A stretch of DNA of 64,000 nucleotides from DAOUKH01 sp964291475. Its GTDB lineage: Bacteria; Chloroflexota; Dehalococcoidia; SHYB01. The stretch is taken from positions 124,001 through 188,000 of the forward strand of contig OZ220075.1 of NCBI GenBank assembly GCA_964291475.2, given 5' to 3'. The notes under the pieces are model-generated. The model was given only the letters and a program-made list of their open reading frames with translations, searched no databases and was not told where the DNA came from. The position numbers were made by a program, and so were the translations under genes. The number at the start of each line of letters is the position of its first letter. The stretch's first letter is position 1. Shown piece by piece: positions 1 to 8,655 of the stretch.

Positions 1-2025
1 GTCTGCGGCCCAGCTCGGGTCTCCGGCTGCGGCGCAAAGGGCAGCCCAATGGGCATCGGTGAAACAGGCGATGACGCACCACTGGTCGTCACCCCGGCAG
101 GGGTAGCAGCCGTGCGGTGCGGCGGTGAAGTTCCGGTTGCCCATGGGACCGATCTGTACCCCGTTGACCAGGAAGTGGAGCAGTCCCACCCCGGTGTTGG
201 CCGTCGCGGCCTCCGAGCCGTCCACCTCGACGTGCTGCCCGGCACCGGTCCGCGCTCGGTATTCGAGGGCCGTCATGACCGCGCACGCGGCAGCGGCCGC
301 CGCGTCGAAGTCCGTGTAGTACACCTTCGCTCTGCACTCTAGGGGTGAGTCGGGATAGCCCCACAGGGCGGCGAGGCCGGAGTCGGACATCATCTCTTGG
401 CCGAAGGCTACGTACCTCTTGTACGGGCCGTCCGACCCGAAGCCGGGCATGCCCACCGCGATGATGTCCGGCTTCACCCGCCTCAGGGCTTGGTAGCCGA
501 GGCCGTGACGCTCGAGGACCCCAGGCGGGGAGTTGTCGATCACCACGTCGCTGAGACGGACCAGCTCCTTCAACACCTCGACTCCCGCGCCGGTCTTGAA
601 GTCCACGGTGACACTTCTTTTGCCGCGGTTGAGCTCGCCTACCATGGGCGTCAGCCGCTCCCCGCTGCGTCCTTCGTCTGGGGCGTGCTCAACCTCGACC
701 TTGATGACGTCGGCGCCGAGGTCGGCGAGGTAGCGGGTGGCCAGGGGGCCCGCCCACATGCGGGTGAAGTCCACCACGCGCACGTCATGCAGCGGGGCGC
801 ACTCCGGCGTCGTGGCCGCCGGCGTCGCCGGCCTGCCCGTAGGCTGTGCCTCCGACGCTGTAAGGACCTCTTCGGTGTGCTGTCCGAGAGACGGCGCCGG
901 ACGGTACACCCGCCAGGGGGTCTTCCCCATCCGGTAGGGCGCTCCGGGGAATCGGAGCGCCCCCAGGCGCGGATGCGCCACCTCGGCGAACCATCCCCGG
1001 GCACGGTTCTTCGGACTCTCCACAACGTCCCGCAGCGTGTTGATCGGGATGGCGGACAGTCCCCGCTCCTGCGCGGCGGCGACGAACTCCTCCAACCCAA
1101 ACCCGCTGACGAACTCCTGCATGCCGTCGATGACGAGGTCCTGGTTGGCGTAGCGGAAGTCGCGGTCTTCCCACAGAGGCTCTTTGAGCACCTCGTTCCC
1201 CATCCACTGCGCCAGTACCTGCCAGTGGCGCAGAAAGATCACCGAGACGCTGACCCACCGCCCGTCCTTGCAGCGGTAGTAGCCGCTCGGCGGCGGGGCG
1301 TTGGTGATGAGCCGTCCCGCCCTCCGCACGATTTGGCCGTCGAACGCGTACTTCGCCACGGTGAAGAGCAGATGCCCCACGACTTCCTGAAGGGACACGT
1401 CGACGTGGCGCCCCCAGCCCGTGCTCCGCCGGCCGTTGAGGGCCGCCAGGGTGGCGAAGGCGGCGTGCCGGGAGGCGAGCTGGTAGGCCAGGTCGAAGGG
1501 AGCCGCGCACGGCGGCTTGGCATCGTCGCCTTGGACGTACATCAGCCCGCCCATCGCCTGCGCCACCAGATCCGACCCCGAGAAGTCCCGATAGGGACCA
1601 GTAAGACCGAACGGGGTGATCGACGTCATCACCAGCGCCGGGTTCGCCCGCGAGAGGTCGCCATAGCCCAAACCCCGTTCATCCAGAACCCCCGCCGGGA
1701 AGCTGTCGAGCACGACGTCTGCCGTAGCCGCGAGGCGGCGCAGCCGCGTCCGGTCGCCGGCGGAGGCGAGGTCGAGGACAAGGCTGCGCTTGTTGGTGTT
1801 GAAGTAGAGGAAGTAGAGACTGCCTTCAGGTTGCTCGACGCCTTGGGCGAACGGGCCGGTTCCACGGGCGGGGCCTCCGTCCGGGGGCTCAATCTTGACG
1901 ACGTCCGCGCCCATGTCGGCGAAGAGCTTGCCGCAGTGTTGGCCCATCGAGCCGCCAAGCTCCAGCACCCGGAGGTGCCCCAAAGCCGACGGCGGCCGGG
2001 CTTCAGACGGGGTCGAAGTCGTCAT
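1..2025 (-). CDS. Fused two-domain CaiB/BaiF (type III) CoA-transferase, 3' end beyond window
   Basis: An uninterrupted reading frame runs from ATG at 2025 to base 1 with no stop (675 codons visible), so the C-terminus lies outside the window. Two tandem family III CoA-transferase modules are seen: residues about 18-400 (RVLELGGSMGQ, DMGADVVKIEPP, then GRHVDVSLQE with the expected catalytic Asp at 209) and from about 420 onward (VRVVDFTRMWAGP, DLGADVIKVEVE). In the second module the catalytic position reads HVEVD, Glu600 in place of Asp, so it may be inactive. The family moves CoA between carboxylic acids in the cytosol; the substrate cannot be read from sequence. It starts 18 bp after the PPOX-like gene and probably ends the importer operon. 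No clear ribosome site precedes the ATG. A long plus-strand frame over this region is its antisense shadow. Confidence 0.88.
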   Translation of the reverse strand, partial: MTTSTPSEARPPSALGHLRVLELGGSMGQHCGKLFADMGADVVKIEPPDGGPARGTGPFAQGVEQPEGSLYFLYFNTNKRSLVLDLASAGDRTRLRRLAATADVVLDSFPAGVLDERGLGYGDLSRANPALVMTSITPFGLTGPYRDFSGSDLVAQAMGGLMYVQGDDAKPPCAAPFDLAYQLASRHAAFATLAALNGRRSTGWGRHVDVSLQEVVGHLLFTVAKYAFDGQIVRRAGRLITNAPPPSGYYRCKDGRWVSVSVIFLRHWQVLAQWMGNEVLKEPLWEDRDFRYANQDLVIDGMQEFVSGFGLEEFVAAAQERGLSAIPINTLRDVVESPKNRARGWFAEVAHPRLGALRFPGAPYRMGKTPWRVYRPAPSLGQHTEEVLTASEAQPTGRPATPAATTPECAPLHDVRVVDFTRMWAGPLATRYLADLGADVIKVEVEHAPDEGRSGERLTPMVGELNRGKRSVTVDFKTGAGVEVLKELVRLSDVVIDNSPPGVLERHGLGYQALRRVKPDIIAVGMPGFGSDGPYKRYVAFGQEMMSDSGLAALWGYPDSPLECRAKVYYTDFDAAAAAACAVMTALEYRARTGAGQHVEVDGSEAATANTGVGLLHFLVNGVQIGPMGNRNFTAAPHGCYPCRGDDQWCVIACFTDAHWAALCAAAGDPSWAAD

Positions 2026-2043
2026 GCGTGAGAGACCGGGCCC

Positions 2044-2589
2044 TCACTTGGCGGACTGGCCGGCGGCTTCCAGGACCTGAGGCCGCTTTCGCTTGTCCCA
2101 GGACAGGATCTTTGTCGGGGTTATTTCGACCCAAAGGTGTTCGAGGTCCCGCATGATGTTGGCCCACGAGGACGTCGGCCTTGGGCGAGCACCTTCCGCC
2201 TGCGCGGCCTCGGCTCGCTGCCTGATGTGCGCCTGGACCGCCGCGATGAGGTCCTGATCGTCGACGACCTTCGCCACGCCGGTAATGGCCGCCCCATAGA
2301 CTTGGTTGCCGTCGCCGTTGGGCGTGACCGCCGCGGTGAGGCACACGTTCGGGTTCTCCATGATGTTGCGCACCTTCTTCTTCAACGGCTTCGCGAAGCA
2401 GTTGAAGTAGATCTTGCCTTCATAAATGTAGACCCAGATCGTCGTGCAGTGCGGTATCTGGTCGTTCCCGCAGGTGGCGAGGTAGACGTCCTGCGCCTCG
2501 GGTGTCTCGAGGAACGCCCAGACCTCCTCGTCGGTCATTCTCGGATATTGAAATTTGTAGGTGCCGTAGATGCCCGCATCGGTCGTCAT
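2044..2589 (-). CDS. Pyridoxamine 5'-phosphate oxidase-like (split beta-barrel) flavin-binding protein
   Basis: 181 aa. The start at 2589 is chosen because an AAGGAG ribosome site lies 9 bases upstream and the protein then begins MTTDAGIYGTYKF. The pattern (MTDEEVWAFLETPEAQ, YLATCGNDQIPHCTTIWVYI, GKIYFNCFAKPLKKKVRNI, NPNVCLTAA) is that of the PNPOx-like split-barrel family, which binds FMN or F420 and carries out small-molecule redox chemistry. The cofactor cannot be decided from sequence. It lies between RidA and the CoA-transferase in the same operon, which suggests a role in processing the imported compound rather than in vitamin B6 synthesis. Confidence 0.8.
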   Translation of the reverse strand: MTTDAGIYGTYKFQYPRMTDEEVWAFLETPEAQDVYLATCGNDQIPHCTTIWVYIYEGKIYFNCFAKPLKKKVRNIMENPNVCLTAAVTPNGDGNQVYGAAITGVAKVVDDQDLIAAVQAHIRQRAEAAQAEGARPRPTSSWANIMRDLEHLWVEITPTKILSWDKRKRPQVLEAAGQSAK

Positions 2590-2633
2590 AGCGTGTTCAC
2601 TCCTTGTTTGGGCTGCTAGCCCCCTCTTGGCGG

Positions 2634-3110
2634 TCAGGCGACCTCGGCCACGAGCTCGATTTCGCAGCAGGCCCCGAACGGCAGAGCGGCGACGCCAACC
2701 GCCGCCCGGGCGTGCCGCCCCGACTCGCCAAAAGCCTGGACCAAGAGATCGGAAGCGCCGTTCGCGACCTTGTGCTGCTCGGCGAACTCGGGAGTCGAGT
2801 TCACCACGCAGAACAGCCGAACGATGCGGACCACTCTGTCCAGGCTTCCCAGATGCTGTTTCAGGCTCGCCAATGTGGCCAGGGCCGCGTGGCGCGCCGC
2901 GTCGTAACCCTCTTCTACGGTCAGCTCCGCCCCCAACCTTCCCGGCACCCTGGCTCCCTCCGCGTCTCTGCCGAGGTGTCCCGACACAAATGCCAGATTC
3001 CCCGAGACCACAACCTCGACGTAGTTGGCGGCGGGTTGAGGCGCCGGCGGCAGGCGTGCGCCGTGGCGTTCGAGTCTGGCCTCGATGGCGGATAGTGTCG
3101 CGTCGCTCAT
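2634..3110 (-). CDS. RidA/YjgF/UK114 family protein (enamine/imine deaminase-like)
   Basis: 158 aa, with a GGGAGGT ribosome site overlapping the end of the upstream permease gene. The RidA fold is recognised from VVVSGNLAFVSGHLGRD near the N-terminus, the mid-protein segment DAARHAALATLASLKQHLGSLD and the terminal segment RHARAAVGVAALPFGACCEIELVA, which holds the conserved Arg and the CxxE-like end. Family members hydrolyse reactive enamines/imines from amino-acid catabolism in the cytosol. The slightly long N-terminus and weak conservation suggest one of the specialised paralogues found in catabolic operons. It is cotranscribed with the peptide-type importer. Confidence 0.85.
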   Translation of the reverse strand: MSDATLSAIEARLERHGARLPPAPQPAANYVEVVVSGNLAFVSGHLGRDAEGARVPGRLGAELTVEEGYDAARHAALATLASLKQHLGSLDRVVRIVRLFCVVNSTPEFAEQHKVANGASDLLVQAFGESGRHARAAVGVAALPFGACCEIELVAEVA

Positions 3111-3116
3111 GGCCCG

Positions 3117-4037
3117 TCAGACCTCCCGCCTCCCCCGTCCCAGGCGCGGGTCCCAGATGTCGCGCAGCGCATCGCCGAACAGGTTGAATCCGATCACCAA
3201 CCAGGAGATGCCCAGGCCCGGGAAGATTACCATCCACGGCGCGGTCACGGCGAAGTCGCTGGCGGAGCCGGAGAGCATGCGTCCCCAAGAGGAATGGGGC
3301 GGCGGCACGCCGAGGCCCAGGAAACTCAGAGTCGCCTCGATCAACACCGCGGCGCCGAGGAAGCTGCTGGCGAGCACGAGATAGGTCGCGGTCACATTCG
3401 GCAGGATGTGGCGGAACATGATGCGCAACTGGGAAGCTCCCAGCGCTCGCGCCGCCTCCACGTACATATTCTCCTTGGCCGAGAGGACGGTGCCCCGAAC
3501 CACGCGCACGGTGCTGGGAATGAAGATGATGGCTAGGGCGAGGACGACTTTGTCGGGGCCGCTTCCCAACGTCGCCACCAGCACCAGGGCCATGAGCAAA
3601 TCGGGCAGAGAGAGCATGATCTCGACAATCCGCTGGCTCACGGTGTCGAGCCGGCCGCCCAGATACCCCGCGGAAACCCCCAACGCGAGCCCGATGAGCG
3701 ATCCGAAACCCACCGACGCAAAGCCCACGAAGACCGATATCCGCGCCCCGTGCACCATCCTGGACCACTGGTCTCTGCCCAGATCGTCGGTGCCGAACCA
3801 ATGGTCTAGACCAGGGCCTTGGAGCCGCACCCGGAAGTTCCCCTCATTGGGGTCGGCGAAACTGAACACGTCGGCGCCGATGGCCAGGACCACAATGACC
3901 GAAACCATAAAGAGGCCGATGAAGCCTATGGGGTGGAGACGCATCAGCCGCCAGGTCCGGGCAACGCGGTCGAGCGCCCACGAGGCCACGGCCGCCACGG
4001 GTCCGCTGGTCGAACGCTCTCTTGAGATTCGCATCAT
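3117..4037 (-). CDS. ABC transporter permease, DppC/OppC-like
   Basis: 306 aa inner-membrane permease. It has a hydrophobic N-terminal segment (around residues 37-57) followed by the periplasmic motif HWFGTDDLGRDQWSRM, characteristic of DppC proteins, and further membrane spans. The EAA loop that contacts the ATPase reads YVEAARALGASQLRIMFRHILPN. The C-terminus GDALRDIWDPRLG is also typical. It lies 13 bp downstream of the DppB-like permease and 6 bp upstream of RidA, so it is translated from the same message. No DppD/DppF ATPases lie in the window, so they must be encoded elsewhere. The imported substrate is unknown (peptides, or other small organics as in many members). Confidence 0.93.
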   Translation of the reverse strand: MMRISRERSTSGPVAAVASWALDRVARTWRLMRLHPIGFIGLFMVSVIVVLAIGADVFSFADPNEGNFRVRLQGPGLDHWFGTDDLGRDQWSRMVHGARISVFVGFASVGFGSLIGLALGVSAGYLGGRLDTVSQRIVEIMLSLPDLLMALVLVATLGSGPDKVVLALAIIFIPSTVRVVRGTVLSAKENMYVEAARALGASQLRIMFRHILPNVTATYLVLASSFLGAAVLIEATLSFLGLGVPPPHSSWGRMLSGSASDFAVTAPWMVIFPGLGISWLVIGFNLFGDALRDIWDPRLGRGRREV

Positions 4038-4050
4038 TACGGACCAATCA

Positions 4051-5034
4051 CTAGGACTGGACGCTCACCCTTGGATCAAGCCAGCCGTACAACAAGTCCA
4101 CCACCAGGTTGATCAAGATGAACGCGCCGGCCAGACAGAAGACGATTCCCTGCACAACGGGATAGTTCCGCACTTCGATGGAATCGAGCAGCAGCTTGCC
4201 AAGTCCGGGCACGGCGAAGATGTTCTCCATCACGACGGTGCCGCCGAGGAGGTTGCCGAAGCTAACGCTCATGACCGTCACTACTGGTATCAGGGCGTTC
4301 CTCAGCCCGTGGCGAACGACGACCGTTGGGTTCGAAAGTCCCTTTGCCCTCGCGGTCCGGATGTAGTCTTCGCCGAGGACTTCGAGTAGCGACGACCGCG
4401 AGATTCGCGCCACGATCGCCATGAGCGCGGTGCCGATGATGAGGGCGGGGAAGACCAGTTGGGAGAGGTTGTCCGATGGGTTGTCCCACAGAAGGTTCCG
4501 CCCGAATGGAGGCGACCAGTCGAAAAACCGCTGCGCTATGAGCAAGACCAGAAGCCCCAGCCAGAAGTTCGGCACGGCAAGGAAGGTGATGCTCCAGAGG
4601 CGCGATATCAGGTCGATGATGCTGTTCGGTCTGAGGGCCGAGGCGATGCCCAATGGGATGCCCATGAGGAGGCCGAAGGCTACCGACATGATGGCCAGCT
4701 GAACAGAGAGCAGCATTCCCTTGCCGATTTCACTGGCCACGGGTCTCCCCGTCGCAATGGACTCTCCGAAGCTGGCCCTCCCGACATCACCCAGCCAGTC
4801 GAGATACTGCACGATGATGTGGCGGTTGAGCCCGAGCTGCTCCCGGAGCCTTTCTAGATCTTCGGGATCAACCCGCACGTTGGAGACATCGGCTCCGGGG
4901 CCGAGCAGGATCAGGTACGCGACGTCCCCCGGCACGACACGCATGAGCAAGAAGACGAGGAACGTCGCCCCCAGGAGCGTGGGGACCACCAGCAGGAGTC
5001 TGCGTAAGAAGAATGCAGTCCGTGGGTTGCTCAT
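4051..5034 (-). CDS. ABC transporter permease, DppB/OppB-like
   Basis: 327 aa. The N-terminus (FFLRRLLLVVPTLLGATFLVF) is the typical first span of DppB proteins, followed by the RVVPGDVAYL motif, six predicted spans and the EAA loop DYIRTARAKGLSNPTVVVRHGLRNALIPVVT. It ends LVDLLYGWLDPRVSVQS. It pairs with the DppC-like protein 13 bp downstream to form the transmembrane channel. A strong stem-loop separates it from the upstream binding-protein gene, which should allow the binding protein to be made in excess. Confidence 0.93.
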   Translation of the reverse strand: MSNPRTAFFLRRLLLVVPTLLGATFLVFLLMRVVPGDVAYLILLGPGADVSNVRVDPEDLERLREQLGLNRHIIVQYLDWLGDVGRASFGESIATGRPVASEIGKGMLLSVQLAIMSVAFGLLMGIPLGIASALRPNSIIDLISRLWSITFLAVPNFWLGLLVLLIAQRFFDWSPPFGRNLLWDNPSDNLSQLVFPALIIGTALMAIVARISRSSLLEVLGEDYIRTARAKGLSNPTVVVRHGLRNALIPVVTVMSVSFGNLLGGTVVMENIFAVPGLGKLLLDSIEVRNYPVVQGIVFCLAGAFILINLVVDLLYGWLDPRVSVQS

Positions 5035-5053
5035 CGCGGGCCGAGGTTAAGCA

Positions 5054-5080
5054 AATGGCCCCCCTTTTCGGGGGGCCATT
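5054..5080 (-). terminator. Intercistronic stem-loop between SBP gene and permease genes
   Basis: A perfect 11-bp inverted repeat with arms at 5054-5064 and 5070-5080 and a 5-base loop, very GC-rich. It lies between the stop of the binding-protein gene and the start of the permease gene. No U-run follows on either strand, so partial termination or 3'-end protection of the upstream message is more likely than complete termination. Confidence 0.6.
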
Positions 5081-5122
5081 CTAAGGGGTCGTCCTGCTAA
5101 AACGCCTGTCTGCGGGCGGGTG

Positions 5123-6976
5123 CTACTGCACCCTCCCATCGTAGAGCCACTCCGCCCGGTCGTGGTAGAACTCTCCATTGGCGTTGTCATAGCCCATGAA
5201 GTGGTTCCACATGATGAAGTTCGAGAAGCTATCCGAGCCTGGGGCGATGGGCATCTGCTCCAGGATCCTGTCCTCGATCTGGTTTACCAGCTCGATCCTC
5301 TTCTGCGGATCGAGCGTCGCGCTCTGCTCGAGGAACAACTCGTCGACGACCGGATCGCTGAAGCCGGTGACGTTAGAACTCCCATTCGTTCTGAAGAACT
5401 GGCCGATCCACACATCCGGCTCGGGGAATCCCGTCACCCACGCCCAGTACACAAGCTCGAAGCCGAAGTTGTTGAGCTGCTCGAAGAAGCCTGCCCGGTC
5501 GGGGTAGGTGTCCGCGGTGACTCTGATTCCGACCCTAGGCAACTGAGTGGAGACCCACTCGACCCATCGCGTGATCGAGCGTGAGTAGTCGCTGTGCAGG
5601 ATCTTGACATCGATGCCGTCGGGATAGCCCGCTTCGGCGACAAGTTGCCTCGCCTGCTCCAGCTCCGCCTCCTTCGCATCTCCGGTCGCCCATCCCGGAA
5701 TCTTGTTCCATATCTCGTCGGGCTTCCGGGCCCCGGGCCACAGGCCGGGCTGGTAGAGGCCTACGGACGCTTGCCCATTGCGCACGATTGCGTCGTGGCT
5801 TTCGCGGTCGAGCGCGAGGTTCACCGCCTGTCTCAGTTTGACGTTGTCGAACGGGGGGCTCGTCGTGTTCATGGCGACGCCCCAGATGCAGTTGCATGGC
5901 TCGAGCTGCCACTCCCCTTTACCATCGGCGACGAACCTCTCGTACTCAGCGCGTTGGTCCGCCGCACTGCTCACCCGTGCTCGGTCGAGCCGCCCGGTGA
6001 GCACCGCCGCCGTCGCGGCGAGCGTGTCGGAGATGATTGGAATGACGAAGGCGTCCAGGTAGGGGAAGCCTTCCTTCCAGAAATCGGCGCGGGCCTCCAT
6101 CTCGACGACGGAGCCGGTGTCCCACCGCCCGATCACGAAGGCGCCGCTCCCCATCGCGTCCGTCTGGAGAGCGTCCCTGGGGGTGCCGTCCTGCACGACG
6201 GCGCAGTAGTTCATCCCGATGAACTTCGGGAAGGCGGCGGCCGAGTAGGCCAGGTTAATCACCACCGTCCGGCTGTCCGGGGCCTCAAAGGGATTGTCAT
6301 CCGCGAGGTAGACGCTCATCGCCCCGCACTTGGTGGACTTTGCCTCGTCGGGCACGAGGCCGACCATCTTCCTGAGGCTATAGACGACGTCCTGCGCTTC
6401 TACGGGCGAACCGTCGGCAAAGGTGGGGTCGTCCCTGAGATTGAAGACGGCAGTGGTCCCGTCGCCTGTGTACTCCCAAGACTCACAGAGGTCGCACACG
6501 AATTCCGTCCCCACGGGGTTCATGAGCAGGGTGCTGTAGAGCTGCGAGATGAAGAAGAGGTCGATGGCGGCGACCGCGGCGTGCGGGTCGAGGTGCGGCG
6601 GGTCCCTCCGCTCGTTGCGGATCAGTGTCCCGCCGCGCTTGATGCTGGGGCCCTCCGTCGGCGTGGGTGGAGGCGGGGTAGCCGTCGGCTGCGGCGTCGC
6701 CGTTGGCGCCGGCATGGCCGTGGCCGTCGGCTCCGGCATGGCCGTGGGAGCCGGAGCCTCACCCGCCGCCGGTGCTTTAGCGCCTTCCGGCCCTTCGGGG
6801 CCCGCCGGCCCTGCTGGACCCGCCGGCCCTGCCGGTCCCGCCGGCCCTTGCGGACCCGCCGGCCCTGCCGGCCCTGCCGGCCCTTGCGCCCCGCCGCATG
6901 CCGACGCAACGAGCGCGATGACGATGCCTAAGGCAAGAATCACCATCAGTTTTCGGGAAAAAGCGGGAGCGATCAT
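5123..6976 (-). CDS. ABC transporter substrate-binding lipoprotein (SBP family 5) with collagen-like linker
   Basis: 617 aa. The start at 6976 is preferred because AGGAGG stands 6 bases upstream and a lipoprotein signal follows at once (KLMVILALGIVIALVASAC, lipobox ASAC with Cys about residue 27). Earlier in-frame starts lack both. After the Cys come about 13 Gly-Pro-Ala/Gln/Glu triplets, then a Pro-Thr-Ala-Met stretch, and from about residue 110 a family 5 extracellular solute-binding domain (IKRGGTLIRNERRDPPHLDPHAA, LRQAVNLALDRESHDAI). It is the exported receptor of the DppBC importer downstream. The collagen-like tether probably spaces the domain from the membrane or envelope. Confidence 0.93.
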   Translation of the reverse strand: MIAPAFSRKLMVILALGIVIALVASACGGAQGPAGPAGPAGPQGPAGPAGPAGPAGPAGPEGPEGAKAPAAGEAPAPTAMPEPTATAMPAPTATPQPTATPPPPTPTEGPSIKRGGTLIRNERRDPPHLDPHAAVAAIDLFFISQLYSTLLMNPVGTEFVCDLCESWEYTGDGTTAVFNLRDDPTFADGSPVEAQDVVYSLRKMVGLVPDEAKSTKCGAMSVYLADDNPFEAPDSRTVVINLAYSAAAFPKFIGMNYCAVVQDGTPRDALQTDAMGSGAFVIGRWDTGSVVEMEARADFWKEGFPYLDAFVIPIISDTLAATAAVLTGRLDRARVSSAADQRAEYERFVADGKGEWQLEPCNCIWGVAMNTTSPPFDNVKLRQAVNLALDRESHDAIVRNGQASVGLYQPGLWPGARKPDEIWNKIPGWATGDAKEAELEQARQLVAEAGYPDGIDVKILHSDYSRSITRWVEWVSTQLPRVGIRVTADTYPDRAGFFEQLNNFGFELVYWAWVTGFPEPDVWIGQFFRTNGSSNVTGFSDPVVDELFLEQSATLDPQKRIELVNQIEDRILEQMPIAPGSDSFSNFIMWNHFMGYDNANGEFYHDRAEWLYDGRVQ

Positions 6977-7077
6977 GCGGCCTCCTGAGTGCGGGCGCTG
7001 CGCGGGCGTGCGCGTCGTCTCCGGGGTTAAGCCCCTCGCAACAGATCCATTCGAGGGCGGGGCGCTATTGCTCGTAT

Positions 7078-7106
7078 CTAGTAACATGGCCCCCAACCGT
7101 TGTCAA
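7078..7106 (-). promoter_or_regulatory. Possible promoter of the first importer operon
   Basis: On the minus strand a consensus TTGACA -35 (7101-7106) is followed after 17 bases by TACTAG (7078-7083), a weak -10. It sits about 100 bases upstream of the binding-protein start. The -35 is a perfect match and the -10 matches only three of six bases. Confidence 0.3.
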
Positions 7107-7237
7107 GCAAAATTGACGCAACTTGACCATAGACTGCCCCACGATGACCGTTTTCGCAGCTTGGGAAGGAATTCACAAACAGTCTTCGTCGTTTCGCTGC
7201 CGGCCGGCCCGCCGCCGGCATAAAGGAAGAGTGAACC

Positions 7238-8653
7238 ATGGCCCCGGAATTCGCATTCGTGTCCGCGGTGCGGTTGGCGAGGATGATCGCCGACCGGGAT
7301 GTGTCGCCCGTCGAGGTGGTGCGGGCTCTCCTCGACCGCATCGACCGGCTGAACCCCAAGCTGAACGCCTACCTCACCGTCTGCGGCGACGAGGCCTTGG
7401 CCGCGGCGCAGGCCGCCGAAGACGCCCTCATGCGGGAGGTGCCGACCGGCCTCCTGCACGGCGTCCCCCTCTCGTTCAAAGACCTGACGGCCACCAAGGG
7501 GATCCGCACGACGATGGGTTCCCTCCTGTTCAAAGAAAACGTCCCGCAGCAGGACGCCATCGTCGTGGAGCGCGTGAAGCAGGCCGGTGCAATCATCCTA
7601 GGGAAGACCAACACCCCCGAGTTCGCGGCGTGGAGCACGACGGAGAACCGCCTAGGCGACCCTTGCAACAACCCGTGGGGCCTAGGCCGGACCGTAGGGG
7701 GCTCCAGCGGTGGCGCCGCCGCGGCGGTGGCCGCCGGGCTCGGCCCCGTAGCGCTTGGCGGTGACATGGCCGGTTCCATCCGCAACCCCGCCGCCTTCTG
7801 CGGCGTTGTCGGCTACAAGCCGTCCCGCGGGCTTGTGCCCATGGCGTCGGGCCCCCGTCCCGTATTCAGCGCCTTCGGCCAGCAGGGGCCGCTCTCCCGC
7901 ACCGTCGAGGACTCGGCGCTCCTGTTGCGGGTCATCGCCGGGTACGACCGCCGTTACCCCATCGCGCGGCGCGAGCGCCCACCCAACTTCCAGGCAGGCC
8001 TGCACGACCGCATTGACGGGCTTTTTGTGGCTTGGTCACCCGACTTCGGATATGCCGCCGTGGACCCGGAGGTCGCGCGCATTGCCGAGGACGCCGCGCG
8101 TGCGTTCGAGGGCTTGGGAGCCGTGATCGAGGCGCCGACGATCGCCTTCGACGACCCCTGGGACATCTACGAGCCCATCGGCATATCGGCCCTCTTCTCC
8201 ATGTACGAGACAGTCCTGGAGACCAAGGGAGACCTGCTGACGGATTACGTCAAGGACCGCGTCAGCGCCGGCAAGACCATCACCGGCGCGGACTATGCGC
8301 TGGCCATGGGCCGGCTTGAAGTCTTCACCGCCCGGATAGACGACTGGTTCGAGCGCTACGACATTCTTCTGACTCCGACCCTCGCCGCCGCCGCCTTCCC
8401 GCACGGCCAATTCCCAGAAGAGCTCGGCGGCACGACCGTGGAGCACCCTTGGCGCGGCTTCACGCCGTTCACCTATCCCTTCAACCTCGCCGGCAACCCG
8501 GCTGCCACCGTGCCCTGCGGATTCACGTCGGAAGGGCTGCCCGTTGGGCTGCAGATCGTGGGAGCAAGAGGCGCCGACGCTCTCGTGCTACAGGTTTCCG
8601 CCGCGTTCGAACGGGCCAAGCCTTGGGCGGCCGCGCGTCCCAATCTCGACTAG
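7238..8653 (+). CDS. Amidase signature family hydrolase
   Basis: 471 aa with an AGGAAGAG ribosome site before the ATG. The Ser-cisSer-Lys triad of the amidase signature family is complete: Lys81 (SFKDL), Ser156 (GGSSGG) and Ser180 (GGDMAGSIRNPA). Their spacing (75 and 24 residues) equals that in well-studied members such as FAAH. These cytosolic enzymes hydrolyse linear amides. It is not a convincing GatA, because there is no gatB or gatC nearby and the surrounding genes are catabolic. It is transcribed divergently from the importer operon and followed after 2 bases by a hydrolase gene, so the two are probably translated together. The physiological amide is unknown. Confidence 0.9.
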   Translation: MAPEFAFVSAVRLARMIADRDVSPVEVVRALLDRIDRLNPKLNAYLTVCGDEALAAAQAAEDALMREVPTGLLHGVPLSFKDLTATKGIRTTMGSLLFKENVPQQDAIVVERVKQAGAIILGKTNTPEFAAWSTTENRLGDPCNNPWGLGRTVGGSSGGAAAAVAAGLGPVALGGDMAGSIRNPAAFCGVVGYKPSRGLVPMASGPRPVFSAFGQQGPLSRTVEDSALLLRVIAGYDRRYPIARRERPPNFQAGLHDRIDGLFVAWSPDFGYAAVDPEVARIAEDAARAFEGLGAVIEAPTIAFDDPWDIYEPIGISALFSMYETVLETKGDLLTDYVKDRVSAGKTITGADYALAMGRLEVFTARIDDWFERYDILLTPTLAAAAFPHGQFPEELGGTTVEHPWRGFTPFTYPFNLAGNPAATVPCGFTSEGLPVGLQIVGARGADALVLQVSAAFERAKPWAAARPNLD

Positions 8654-8655
8654 AC

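Noticed and set aside
397..2031. 544-codon plus-strand frame
   Set aside because: Antisense shadow of the fused CoA-transferase, whose minus-strand product has clear family motifs; the plus-strand translation is Arg/Pro/Val-rich with no domain.
5594..6931. 445-codon plus-strand frame
   Set aside because: Antisense to the SBP gene; its length reflects high GC and codon bias.
7238..8653. GatA subunit of the tRNA amidotransferase
   Set aside because: Only the amidase signature is shared; gatB and gatC are absent and the context is catabolic.
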